From NCBI GenBank assembly GCA_019022495.1, contig JAFEKR010000008.1, forward strand, positions 62,001 to 126,000: 64,000 bases of DNA, read 5' to 3'. Below, piece by piece: positions 34,101-45,779 of the stretch. Source of the stretch: Epichloe hybrida. Lineage: Eukaryota; Ascomycota; Sordariomycetes; Hypocreales; Clavicipitaceae. The notes below the pieces were generated by a model. That model was given only the letters and a program-made list of their open reading frames with translations. It was not told where the DNA came from and made no database searches. A program made the translations under genes and the position numbers. Positions within the stretch are counted from its first letter, which is position 1. Every line of letters starts with the position of its first letter.

Positions 34101-35356
34101 TGCATGGAAGCTAAAGATAATGATAATAATATGGAGGAGCTACTATTAATAGCACACCTAAGCATTATATAATTCTTCTACTCCGGATTATAGACTGACC
34201 ATAATACCACTAATGTTAATATCCTTGCAACCCTAAATAATCAAGCCTTCTAATATATATTCCTTAGGTAGGAGCTCTATAAGCTATAAGAGTGTAATAA
34301 AGGCTTGATTTACTATGTCTCTAAAGAATACTATTCTAAAGAGGTCTTTAGAGGGATTATGCCTAACACTAGCGCCGTAGGAAAGTTAACTGTAGGAGAG
34401 GTATAAGTAAAGGCTTTATTAAGATTAATACCTTTATTAAAGGTAACCCCCTGCGAACCCTAAATTATTATATTTAGCGCTAGATTAGTAGTTATAAGAG
34501 AAATCCTTTATATGCCCACGGAACTTAGAGAGCTTAAATTCTACATTCTTAACATAGCTACCCCCTTTCTCTTCTTAATTACTAATATAGATAAGATATA
34601 AGTCAAGATTAATAACCTTGCTAACGTGCTTATCTAAGGCAACAAGACTATACTCATTATGCGACAATAGGGATATCCTTAGTGGTTACTAGAAGCGAAG
34701 GAAATAGTTGCCTTCTACCTTTCAGAAGGAGATATCCGTTAATTATATTATTAACTTAGTTATCCTTCCATTTAATAACTTATAAAGATCCTTCACTAAG
34801 CTAGTTATAAAGTTAAGCGCCAGGTAATTAAGGAATTAACTAAAGTCTGCCACTATTACTAGATACATAGAAAGGCCCCTAGTTGATTTAAGTTCACAAT
34901 CAAAGATGACTACGAATTTAACTACAAGATTATCGTTAATATCGTGCAAATCGATAGCTAACTAGTGCTTTATATTATTAATTTAGCAATATTATTCTAG
35001 GTAGCCTGATACCTTAATCCAAAGAAGTAGAAGGCTTAAGACATCTAGGATGCAATCCGCGAATATTAGATTAATACTTATCTCAGACCTCCAGATTAGA
35101 TTATCCATAATACTAGCAATAACTTCGCTTCCACTAAGTTTAGACATTATGCTCGATTAATGTTAATTAAAACCGGTAAGATACCAATTAAAGCCCACAA
35201 CAGCATCAGAAAGGTTAAGAGATACCACAGACCTCTACGCTAAGCCTACAATATCATCACAGACTTAATTAGAACGGATCTCGCGCTAGAGCAATGCCTC
35301 TAAATAGCTATTAAGGCTATTAACAACTCTGCAAGCCTAAATAGTATTATCCTAAC
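34101..35356 (+). pseudogene. Copia-A protease/integrase region, broken by Gypsy-1
   Basis: This is RIP-degraded pol sequence between the gag knuckle and the Gypsy-1 insertion. The last 500 bases match window positions 1-500. The frame resumes at 52659 beyond the duplicated CTAAC. Domain order is assumed from Copia organisation; single catalytic residues were not identified here. Confidence 0.6.
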
Positions 35357-35563
35357 TGTTACGTGCTGGCTTTGCACGTTGTTGGGTCGAATCCGTCAGA
35401 GGGGCTAACGGATTCGTAGGTTCGTGAGTCGTGCTAAGTTCACTTATAAAAGCTACTCTTAGGGGCAGGTTTAGATATTAGAAGTAAGTTAATTCCTTTA
35501 CCTATAATGCCAAACTCATTCTTATCCTTCTTATTAGTAGCTAAGCAGTTTTGCCACATAATA
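35357..35563 (-). repeat. Left LTR of Gypsy-1
   Basis: 207 bp. The outer about 90 bases keep GC-rich sequence (TGTTACGTGCTGGCTTTGCA) and the inner part is AT-shifted; it ends CCACATAATA where the partner has CCACGTAACA. Confidence 0.93.
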
Positions 35564-36202
35564 AGTGCTAGGCGCGCCTTAAAAGACAACTATCCTAGTT
35601 ATAACTAGCTAAATCCTAGTCTAATTTAGTATCTATAATAAAGTAAAATAATTTCCTCCTAGCAATAAAAGTAAAAATAAAGGAAAGCAAATTCATTATA
35701 TTCATCGCTAAATACATAACTACCATACTCCTTAGATAATATTAATTAGAATTATTATATTAAATAACGAATTCTTGATTCCATAACCACTCATTCCTTT
35801 TTGCTTTATATTCTTATCTCTTTTTTCTAAATTATTCTTTTTCTTCCTTTACCTACTAAATTCCTTTGCTCTAATATCCTTTTTGCCTTCTATAATCACA
35901 CTTAAGTTTTCCTTATTATTAAATAAAAACGCCCCTTTCTTTACATTTATTAAGTTAGTCTAGTAACCTTATAAATTTGTCTTCCTTGGTTACGTTTTTA
36001 TTCGCTAGCTTATTCACCTATATACGTGGTGTTGCTAGACGCGAAACTACTTAAGCTACTTTTAGCTTTAGTCCTAATTTTTTAGTTAGTCTCTGTCTCT
36101 TTATTAGCGTTTCTAGCACTAAAGTATCCGCATACGCTTGCTTATTTATTAATTTAACTTTATTAGCTAATCCTAGTATTTGTAACTTTCCGCGTAGTAT
36201 TT

Positions 36203-36404
36203 TGTGAGAACAAAGGGATAGCTAGGCAAGAGGTATGGGGGCGTTCGTATATTGACTGAAGCTTGCTAGGTCTAAATGTGTTATGCGTGCGAGTCGCTAA
36301 CTTATAGGTAGTAACTCGCTAGTGTCACGTAAACCTAGCCCTAGGGTGTGGTACGCCTGCCTAGTAGTGCGCTAGCGCGCTAGTGTTATAAGTAAGGCCT
36401 TATA
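36203..36404 (-). repeat. Left (3') LTR of Gypsy-2
   Basis: 202 bp starting TGTGAGAACAAAGG; the right end is mutated to CCTTATA where the partner has GCCTCACA. Confidence 0.93.
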
Positions 36405-36408
36405 ATTA

Positions 36409-36422
36409 CCCCCCTACTTTTT
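36409..36422 (-). promoter_or_regulatory. Polypurine tract of Gypsy-2
   Basis: The minus strand reads AAAAAGTAGGGGGG immediately inside the 3' LTR, the expected place for the plus-strand primer of reverse transcription. It supports the minus orientation. Confidence 0.75.
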
Positions 36423-37779
36423 AGCTAGGCTCCTAAATAGCTTTTAGTAAGTACTATATAGCTATTCGCTAAGTGGTAGCTATACTAAAATAATAATAAA
36501 TAACATTAGTGTTTAAGTATAAATTCACTTATAACTCCCTATTATATTACTAACTTTTCCCTTTCTTATCTATAGTAAACTTTTCCCTAGATACTATTAT
36601 ATTATTAGTTACTATAACTTTACCTTTACTACTTACCTTATTATTAGAATAGAATTAGATAGGGAAAGCATTAAGAGTATTATTATTATAGCTATCCCTA
36701 ATATCTATTTAAGAGAATATTCCTATATATATTATCTACGCATAGGTTGTGTAGACTTTAAGAAGAATCCTTTAGCTAAGCCTAACGTCCCTTAGATTAA
36801 CTATTAATTCCCTAGCATACTAACCACTATTATTAAAGGGAAACATTTAAAGCGTTATATCTAGTATGTTAAACACGGCAATACTTATGAGATAGTAAGT
36901 ATGTTATATTCTCTGCTCTTTTAGTCCCTAATCACCTATATCTCTCTAGGCGATGCTAACTATATAAGAGGATTTTCTAGATTTTCTTACTACCCTTAAT
37001 TAGGTAAAAACTTTAATAGATGCCCTAAGCAATTAGGACCCTAATAACCCTAATAATTATATGTTTTCTAAGGTAACTTACTACTATTTTAGCACTTATT
37101 ATCTAAACCTTATTTTAGGGTTTAATCACGCTAACACGGCTTATTATGTTTCCTTTAGTTTAACTAGGGCTACTAAGGTCTATTAGGTACATTTTATTAT
37201 GTGTTCTCTAGACCTTTGCTTACTCCCTAGGTAAGCTACTTTAGCTATGTATAATTAGTATATTATTTCACGCTAGCAACTTTTAGTTACTATATATCCT
37301 ACCCCTACCCTAGGGATTATAAGTTATTACTCCTCCTTTACTACCTATTTACTAACTTTTATAGCTAAACTACGCCATATATTATAATTCCTAGAAGAGA
37401 AAAATAACTTTATAGCTATAATATTATAATCTAGGATTCGTGCCCTAGGGGGTGGCGAAGCACTGGTTTTTCTAGGTAATAGAGGTAGCGGTTTAGGAGG
37501 ATAAGAGCAAGGGCGCTAAGTACCTCCTTCGTAATAGCGTTATTTTAACGCATAAGGGGGTAACTATAAAAGGGTTTCCTATAAGACTCCCCTCCTTATA
37601 AGCATCTTTTCTTTTATTATTTAGCAAATAGTCTAATAAGGGTTTTAATTAGAGTGTGATAGTGGCTAACGAGGCTAGGCCTTTTTTATAATTACCTTAT
37701 CCCTTATTACTTATAACTTAATTATATCTTACTATGCTTTCTACTTGTTTTACTTTAATAGAAAGCTTAAATTACGCGT

Positions 37780-40700
37780 TAAGCGCCTTCTATATCTTCT
37801 AACACTACCTATTAATTATATTCGCTTAGCTAGCCCTTCTATTTCACTAGGTATTTATTACCTTTATATATCTTCCTATAATCCCTAACTTCTTTAACTT
37901 TAAACTTATTATTATTATCTTTAAGGTCTAGTATTAGCATATCCTTATCTAGGGCGTCTTCCTAGTAATTCTATAGCTCTAATAGGCTGACATGGAACAC
38001 ATTATATAGTTAGCTATACTTATTAGGTAGCGCTAGTTAGTATGCTTATTTACCTATAGCGTTAAGTATCTAAAATAGCCTAATAAATCTTAGGTTTAGC
38101 TTCTATTTTGTGTCCTTAAGCCTAATATTCTTTGCTAATAGTAATACTAAGTCTCCTCTTTTTAAGGTTATTAGCTAATATCTCTAGTTATAGTACTTCG
38201 CTTACGCTTTAGTAGCCCTTGCCTAGTTATACGCTAGTTTCTCCCTAACCTTATGTAGCTTTTTAACACATATATAAGCCTCTAGGACCTCCCCCTCTAT
38301 GCTCTTGCCCTTAAGAGTAAGGCAGAACTTAGGTAAATAGCCTATAAGAGTGTAATTAGGGGAGTAGCCTATCATCCTATTAATAGTATTATTACATGTA
38401 AATTAGGCTATTAGGAGTAGCTTTAGCTATAGTTATTAGTTCTCTTTAATAAAATATTATAGGTAATGCTTAAGCACCTAATTTATCCTCTCTATCTACC
38501 TGTTAGTTTAGGGGTAAAATACTATTAAAAGCCTCTGCTTTACATATAACTAGTAACATACCTCTAACTAGAATTAGCTTGTGAATACTAATCCTCTATT
38601 AGACATAATACCCTCTAGCGCTCTAAATCGTAGCTTAATCTCCTTATAGAACAACTCTGCTAATTTAGCTACATTAATTATAGTCTTTATAGGAAGGAAA
38701 ACAAAGTACTTAGTAAATCAGTCTATAATTACTAGGATTATGTTAGTTTCTCGCTCGCCTAGCCACACTAGTAGCAAACCTATAATAAAGTCTATTAAGA
38801 TCTTCGCTTATAGTCGCCTTAGTATTAGTAGTAATTTAAGGCTTCTATAGGGGCAGTGCTATCTTACTATAACGCGCTAGCATACTCCGTAGCTAGATAT
38901 ATAGTCTAAAACAGCTTTACTTATTACTAGCCACTAATAGTAACATTTTAGTAGCTCTAGAGTATGTTTAGTCCCGAAGTGACCCGCTAATAGATTATTA
39001 TAGTGTAGCTATAGAAGCTCCTATTACAAGATAGGCTCCTGCGGAATAACTACCTAGTCTTTATATATTAGGAGGCCCCTTACGCTACGTAACCATAGAC
39101 TAGCTTTTCCCCTCCCTTTTACTTAGGAGTTAACCTTACCTCCGTGCTTTTACAAATCTAGATCTTAGTCCTATGCCTTCTATAGTAGTTATACTAATGG
39201 TTTATTTGCCGTGGATTAGTAGGGATTTAGTAATATAATAGCCCCCTAAATCACTTATACTATGCTAATATCTTAAACACACGCTACCTTCTCCTTAAAA
39301 TCACCCTTGTTTAGCTAACCTATTACTAGATTTACAGCGGCTAACTAGCCTTCTACCTAGGCCACTCTTGCCTTAGTGGGTTCTAAGACTAGCGTTACGC
39401 CATAACTTCTTTGATATATTAGTACTTCTTCTTCTACTATAAAGATATTTACTATCTTCCTTTAAAGCTCTAGTAGGAGCGCCCTATTTAACATAGGTTC
39501 GCCCTTATAATCAGACCTTCTTAATAGTGTATTTATAGGGTTACTCTTCCCTAGTCTATACTTAATTATAAAATAGAAAGGGCAGAGGAATATACACTAT
39601 TATGCCTATCTTCTATTTAGCTTCTACTACCTTATAAAGGTCTATAGGTTATAATAGTCTAATAGGACCTCTATAGGTGTCTCTACGCCTTTAATATAAT
39701 ATTACTAGTATTTAAACGACTCTACTATAGCAAGTAGCTCTTAATTAGCTATGCCATAGTTACGTTTAGCGTCCGTAAACTTCCTTAACTAAAAGGCCAC
39801 TAAATACTAACAGCCCTTATTATCTTACTAAGATAGGATTCCTACTATTATAAAAATTAAGGTATCTATCTTAATACACACTACCTAACTCAGGTTATAG
39901 TATTAGAGTAGAGGCGCTTGTTAAAAGGCATCTTTTAGCTAGTTAAACGCTAACCACTCCTTTTCTCTAAATATGAACCTCCTAGTCTGGATGCTATTTT
40001 AACTGCCCTTTATTAACGCATAAAGAGGTACTATAATTCCGGAGTATCTATAGATAAACCATTAGTAGAAGTTGCAAAACCTAAGAAATAACTATATATC
40101 CTTAAAACTTATTAGCTCCTTCTATTCTCTAATTATATTAACCTAGTAAGTATCTATTAATATCCTATTAATAAAGAGAATAAACCCTAGGAATTCTACT
40201 AATTTCTTATAGAAAGAGCACTTAGAGGGTTTTATATATAACTTCGCTAACCTTATACGTTTAAGGACTTGCTTAATGTGTTTAGTGTGCTCCTCCTTTA
40301 TCTTAGAGAAGATTAAGATATTATCTAGATACACCACACAAATGGTATTAACTAGCCTATGTAGCGCTTTATGGATATAACTTTAGAAAGTAGCTAGGGC
40401 ATTTATTAACCTAAAAAGCATTATAAGGTACTTATAGTGCCTATAATATGTGTAAAAAGCTGTCTTCTATTTGTTACCTTCTTTAATGCGAATTTAGTAG
40501 TATGCGTCCTTAATATCAATCTTAGAAAAGAAACAGGCCCCTTAGTATTAATTAAGGATCTCCGAAATTAGGGGGAGAGCGTAGTGATTCTTCTATATTA
40601 CCTTATTAAGTCCTTAATAGTTAACGTATAGCCATAGCGTTCTATCCTTCTTTAGCATAAATAGGATAGGCACGCCCACTAGGCTCTTTAAGGGTCTTAT

Positions 40701-41040
40701 CTAGCCTTTCTTTAGGTTATTATTAATATATTCCTAGAGCTCCCTAAGTTTGCTTTAGGAGAGAGGATAGATTAGTCTGTATAGGGGTGTAGCTCCTAGT
40801 ACAAGATTAATTACATAGTTAGTTAACTTCTTTAATAGGAGGCTCCTTGCCTTATCTAATGTAAACACATCTTTAAATTCGCGTAGTTCCTCTAGGATAT
40901 CTTTAATAGTCCTATATGCTTTCGCCTTCTCTTTATCTTTAAGAGGGATAAACTTATCTTCTATTACACCTATAATAGTATATATAATTATCTTATTACG
41001 TATTACCTTCACAAACTTATAGGGAGTTAGTAACAAAAAG
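37780..41040 (-). pseudogene. Gypsy-2 pol: RT, RNase H, integrase, chromodomain
   Basis: At 41036-40755 the minus strand gives a protease-RT linker ending GATPLYRLIYPLS, the usual Gypsy entry to RT. At 40337-40143 it reads VYLDNILIFSK, the RT active site with the second Asp changed to Asn by a G-to-A mutation, then a KCSFYKK...VEFLGF block. At about 38.85-38.68 kb integrase core sequence reads IDFIIGLLL and IIDxFTKYFVFLP. At about 37.98-37.78 kb the end reads HVSLLEL, then FKVKEVRDYRK, then KYLVKxKG, a chromodomain. Stops sit at Trp/Gln positions. It is not functional. Confidence 0.85.
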
Positions 41041-42602
41041 GCTACCTTTCTCTTTTTAAACCACTATTCTTATAAGTATAAGTAGAGATATATGCGTTCT
41101 TCCGTAAGCGTGTGCATTCTGATTAATATAGGGCTTCCCTCTGCTCTTAGGTCCCTATTAATAGCTATATATAGTAACTTAAGGTCTCTCTCTTTGCCCT
41201 ATGAATCTTTAATTAAAATAGGCACCTTATAGATACTATATTAGGGGACTATTAAAGCCCTTACTACCTTTAAGATAGGTGTTATAGCCTTAGCCTAATT
41301 AAGCTTATGAGTCTATGCGAATTAGGTGCTTATAATGTTAATCTTAGCGTAACTATCAAGATCCGCTACTATTTTAATGTCTTTATGCCTATAGATAGTA
41401 ACTAGTGTGTGAAATTAGCGTCCTACTAGTACCCTAGTGTCTAAGGTAAAGGTAAGGGCTTTTACTTTTACCTCTAGGAGTTTTCCTAACCTTCTTATTA
41501 GTCTTTCCTTAGCTTATTGTAATTATAGAAGAAATACTCTATACTACTATAGTTATAGCACTATTTTCTTCCTTATAGTCTATTATTATTTAGGTAGGTA
41601 GCTAGGGTCTTTTCCTTATCCTTATCCTTATCTCTTTAGTCCCTATTTAGCTAATACCCTTATAGGGAGTTATATCTTTGGTGTTAAGCTACCTTATATA
41701 GCCCCTTCTCTTCTAAATTATTTAGCTTTCGCTTATTCTTTAACATCGCCTCCTAGAATCGCTAGGCAAGTTATATAACATTTTCTCGTGTCAGACTAGT
41801 GATGTCCGCGTGTAGGTTAATATAATCTTATAAGTTAGGAAGTAATTTTATAAAGAATATAAGAGCATAGGTCTTTTCCAGAGCTTATTCTAGGTGTTTC
41901 TCTAGTAAATCTAAGTAAATACTAAACTTAATAGGACTCTAGCCCTCCTTTTACTTCACGTTTTCTAGCTACGTGGCTATTTATATATTACAACTTGCGG
42001 AGTCTTTAAGTAGCGTAAGGGTCTAGTCTTAGAACTTATCCTAGTTATCCTCAGGATAATCCTAACTATTAGCTAGTTATTCTTCGATGTATTAGTCCTA
42101 TCTAGCCTAATAGTTTATATGCATATAGTTAAGTGCAAAGAGGATTTTTCGGTTATCCTAGTAATACTTCTTCTTCGCCCCCTTAAAGGCATGGCTAAGG
42201 TTATTAAGCTATATCTTATGCTTTTATAGGTTTATAGGGTGTTAGAGTTCTGTAATGTTTCGGACCTTAACTTCTTAGCTACTAAGGCTTAAGAATAAAC
42301 TATCCTTTTAGCCCCTTTTTACTAGTCCTCTATAAGATTATATTAAGTTAGTAAGCTCCTTTTCTTAATCCTATAGTTCCTTAAGTTACTTAAGCTAGGT
42401 AATTTGCTCCCTAACCACCACCTCTTCTACTACTATAGTAGAGGGTATGGCTTTAGATAGGGTTATAGAACATAGCATATCCCTAGCTACAGTATTACTA
42501 TTATCTAGCTAATCCTAAGTAATATATAGTATAGTTCTAGTGGATTAGGTTGTTCTCCCCCCTATATTACTCTTAGGTAGCTAGTGGGAGAAGCTTTAGA
42601 AT

Positions 42603-42804
42603 TATAAGAACAAAGGGATAGCTAGGTAAGAGGTATAAGGGCGTTTATATATTAACTAAAGCTTGCTAGGTCTAAGTATGTTATATGTGTGAGTCGCTAA
42701 CTTATAGGTAGTGACTTGCTAGTGTCACGTGGACCTAGCCCTAGGGCGTGGTGCGCCCGCCTAGTGGTGCGCTGGCGCGCTGGTGTTATGAGTAGGGCCT
42801 CACA
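42603..42804 (-). repeat. Right (5') LTR of Gypsy-2
   Basis: 202 bp. Its right end keeps GC-rich sequence (GGTGCGCCCGCCTAGTGGTG) up to the terminus CTCACA. Confidence 0.93.
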
Positions 42805-42849
42805 TATTTCTAGCGCTAGAGTGTCCTTTTATACTTACACCCTAGCTAA

Positions 42850-45400
42850 TTTAGTGCGCTTATCTACTATTTCTAGCATGGCTATTATAGACTGCGGCTT
42901 TATAACACTTTTCTTTAGCGTTTATAGTCTAGATTCTACTAGACTTAAGACTATTAAAATTAGTTCTGTAGTAACTGATTTTGCTATTTTTATATCTTCT
43001 TTAAGCTTCTTCTGCTCTAGTAAGAGCCTATTAATAGATATTACTTAAAGATTAATCCTATCCCGTAGTTCTATTACTATAGCTGCTAACTCTGCTATCT
43101 TTTTCTTATGCTCTTTTTTATTAATTATATTACGCTTTAGATTAATAACCTAATTATAAAATTCCTTTAATATTCTACCTAATTCTAAGCTTAGGATTCT
43201 TCCTTTTTAGTCCTTTAGTATCTCTAATACCTAGATAAACTTTTTGGTTATTAATATTATATTCTCCTTTGCTACTTCCTCTAGTTTTATTACTTTAGTC
43301 TCATATTTATTAATATCTTTATTTATATCTTTCATAAGGTTTTCTACTGCTTTAAATTTAGTGTCCATCTTATTAATCTTATTAATTAAATTATTGATTT
43401 TGCTTATCTTATGCTCCTTGTTTCTTTCTTTATTCTATTAGAATTTAGCTAATTTAATTATTACTAACGTCCTCCTTATCTTAATATAAAGTAAATCTAT
43501 CCTTCTAATACTAGTAAGTCCTCCTGTAATCATGCTATTTACCCCTCTATATTTATTTATAAATCTTAAAGCTAGTAGGTCTGCTTATAGTAGAAGCAAC
43601 GCTATACTATTATAAGTAGTATATTAGTAGCTACGTTTAACTATAACACTATTATAATAAGCTGCTACCGCTGTTTTTACCTAATTCTTTACTTATCTAG
43701 TTACTTTACACTCTATTAGATTTACTATTAATTAATACGCTAGTTTCCTTGCTTATTACGTTACTTACTATTATATGCTTAAAGCGGCCTATTATTTGTT
43801 AAAAATAGTAAAGATCTAGATTACTATGTTTTACTATAACGTGAAGTAAGTATCCCTTAAATCCACCTCTAATCCATTAGCTACTATAGTAGTACTATTT
43901 AAGGTAAATTCATAAGCATAAGCCTATATTATATAGCAGATATCCTATACGCTTACCTTCTAGCCTACTATAGTATGCCTAAAGCTACTAAAGTTAATTA
44001 ATTTAATATCTCTTCCTTTGTATTTAGCGTTAAATTCCTCTATTGCTCTTTTACGTGCTACTAATCTAATCTTTAGTATTAGTAGGTAATTCTCTAATCT
44101 AAATCCTAGTTTTCTAAATCTAGTAAATAGTAATTAAAAATTAAGTTTTCTAATTTACTTGTGCACTTATAATAGTATAATAAGGTATTTAGTAAGTATG
44201 TTATTAAGTTTGTCTTTAAATTTAGTCTTAAGTTCTTTTTCCTTGCCCTTAGACCTTATAAAGTCAGATTCTCTATTGCTACTAGCTCTAGTTTTAGGTT
44301 TAGATTCTTTATTATTATTACTATTAACTTTATATTTAGCGTTCTTATTACTTAATTAAGTAAGGTTAATTTTCTTCACGTTATTACTACTCTTATTACT
44401 ATCCTAGTAGTTAACTTCCTCTTTACTACTATTATTTTCCTTAGTTACGTGGATAAGTTTATTACTCTTTTAAGCTACTTTACTTAGAGCTTACTATACT
44501 TGTTTCTAAATTTATTCCTAATTATCTTCTAGTAGTTACTATAATACCTAATTACTTTCTTATCTTTTTACCTCTAAATCTAGCACTATAGCTAGGTAAT
44601 CTTCACTGCTATTGTTTTTTCTGTCTATATCTTATAATAGGGGCTTTATTCTAGCTACCTTTTTAATAGTAGTAGTAATAGCTTTAATGTTTTCTACGCT
44701 GCCTATAGCTACCTATAATAGCTTATTTAATTTATCTTATACTATTATTAAGCTTACTAGATACTATTATTAGCGTAAAATCGTAATTTGCTTTAGCGGA
44801 TTTATAAACTCTTAAAATTAGTGAAATTCTAGTACTAACTTTAACATATAGCGTAACCGCTTTAGTCCTTTAAAAATAACTACTATACCTAATTTATATA
44901 GAAGGTTATTTACCTGTTATTTATATGCTACCTTTTCTTCGCGGGAAATAACTAAGTATTATGCTAAATCTATATATACTAATTCTCTAACTATTTAATT
45001 TTAGCGTATTAAAGCTAGGCACTGAATACATAGGTACACTATATGTATTTACTTATAAATTATTTAGTTATATATGTCTAACTTATTATTAAATAGAATA
45101 AAGTCTAGTCTTTTACCTAAGTAATAGCGTAGGTTATAATTAATTATATAAGCTTTATATTTAAGCTTAGAGGGAGTGTTTCTATATATTATATAAAACC
45201 TCTTATAACTATTATACTTCTTTATCTCCTCTAGATAATACTCTTTTACTTCTAATAGCTTACAAAACTCTATTCTTCTTATATTACTAAATTTACGTAC
45301 CTTAGCTATATAGTAAAAGAAAGCTTTGTAAGATTATATATGCTTATACTAAATCCTACTACGCTAAGTTTACGTAAGTATTAGGGTTATTATAAAATAT
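42850..45400 (-). pseudogene. Extra 3' reading frame of Gypsy-1, coiled-coil-like, unrecognised
   Basis: Downstream of the Gypsy-1 chromodomain the minus strand carries long protein-like stretches interrupted only by TAG/TAA of RIP type. Near 45.3-45.1 kb it is basic and Tyr-rich (FYYIAKVRKFSNIRRIEF, YLEEIKKYNSYKRFY). Near 44.4-44.2 kb it is low-complexity Lys/Asn/Ser/Glu-rich. From 43.45 to 42.9 kb it is heptad-like (KINNLINKINKMDTKFKAVE, EHKKKIAELAAIVIELRDRI, LLLEQKKLKEDIKIAK). I do not recognise the family. Fungal Gypsy elements normally end soon after the integrase or chromodomain, so this is additional coding capacity in the position where env lies in retroviruses, though no membrane segment or envelope feature is seen. 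The start and end are uncertain and whether it is one frame is unproven. Confidence 0.5.
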
Positions 45401-45530
45401 AGAAAATATAATAATTTAAAGAATATAATTACATAGGTACTAAATCTAACTACACTAAGTTCATATAAGTATTAGGGGTTATTATAAGGTATAAAGAATA
45501 TAAGAGTTAAGAAAATGCAACTACGTGGTT
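45348..45530. repeat. About 91-bp tandem duplication between chromodomain and extra frame
   Basis: ACTAAATCCTACTACGCTAAG at 45348 recurs with RIP-type differences at about 45439, and the sequence in between (AAGTATTAGGGTTATTATAA) repeats too. It lies in the gap between the pol end and the extra reading frame of Gypsy-1, where a promoter or untranslated leader could sit. Confidence 0.7.
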
Positions 45531-45779
45531 ATTAAATAGCTTTGTAAGGTAATAGGAAATATTAACGTTAAATAAAATTATATGCGTGCACACTAGATTT
45601 GGCTATGCTAGGAATGTAAAGGTATTATGAGATATTGTAGGATATAGGTTAAGTAGGTTACCCTTGGCTAACGCGATAAATAATATATGTAGGAGGATGT
45701 AATAATTCTATGCTAACGCCTTGAATTCACCCCTTATTATTACACCTTTTCTCTAATATTATTATTCTGTAGGAGGTTT

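Larger units (their letters stand above)
36203..42804 (-). mobile_element. Gypsy-2 chromovirus, 6.6 kb, inside Gypsy-1 (TSD TATTT)
   Basis: LTRs 36203-36404 and 42603-42804 are each 202 bp, with ends TGTGAG/CTCACA, flanked by TATTT at 36198-36202 and 42805-42809. The interior is in minus orientation: gag right of 41.1 kb, then protease/RT, RNase H, integrase and chromodomain, ending near 37.8 kb. A polypurine tract lies next to the left LTR. RIP-type stops and Asp-to-Asn changes break the proteins. The net size is typical of fungal Gypsy elements. Confidence 0.94.

Noticed and set aside
35375..35420. GGGTCGAATCCGTC resembling a tRNA T-arm
   Set aside because: No acceptor, D or anticodon arms fit around it; it lies in the Gypsy-1 LTR and recurs in the partner LTR.
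42716..44359. Leu/Ser-rich plus-strand frames considered as membrane proteins
   Set aside because: They are complements of the Lys/Glu-rich minus-strand frame of Gypsy-1; their hydrophobicity is a mirror effect.
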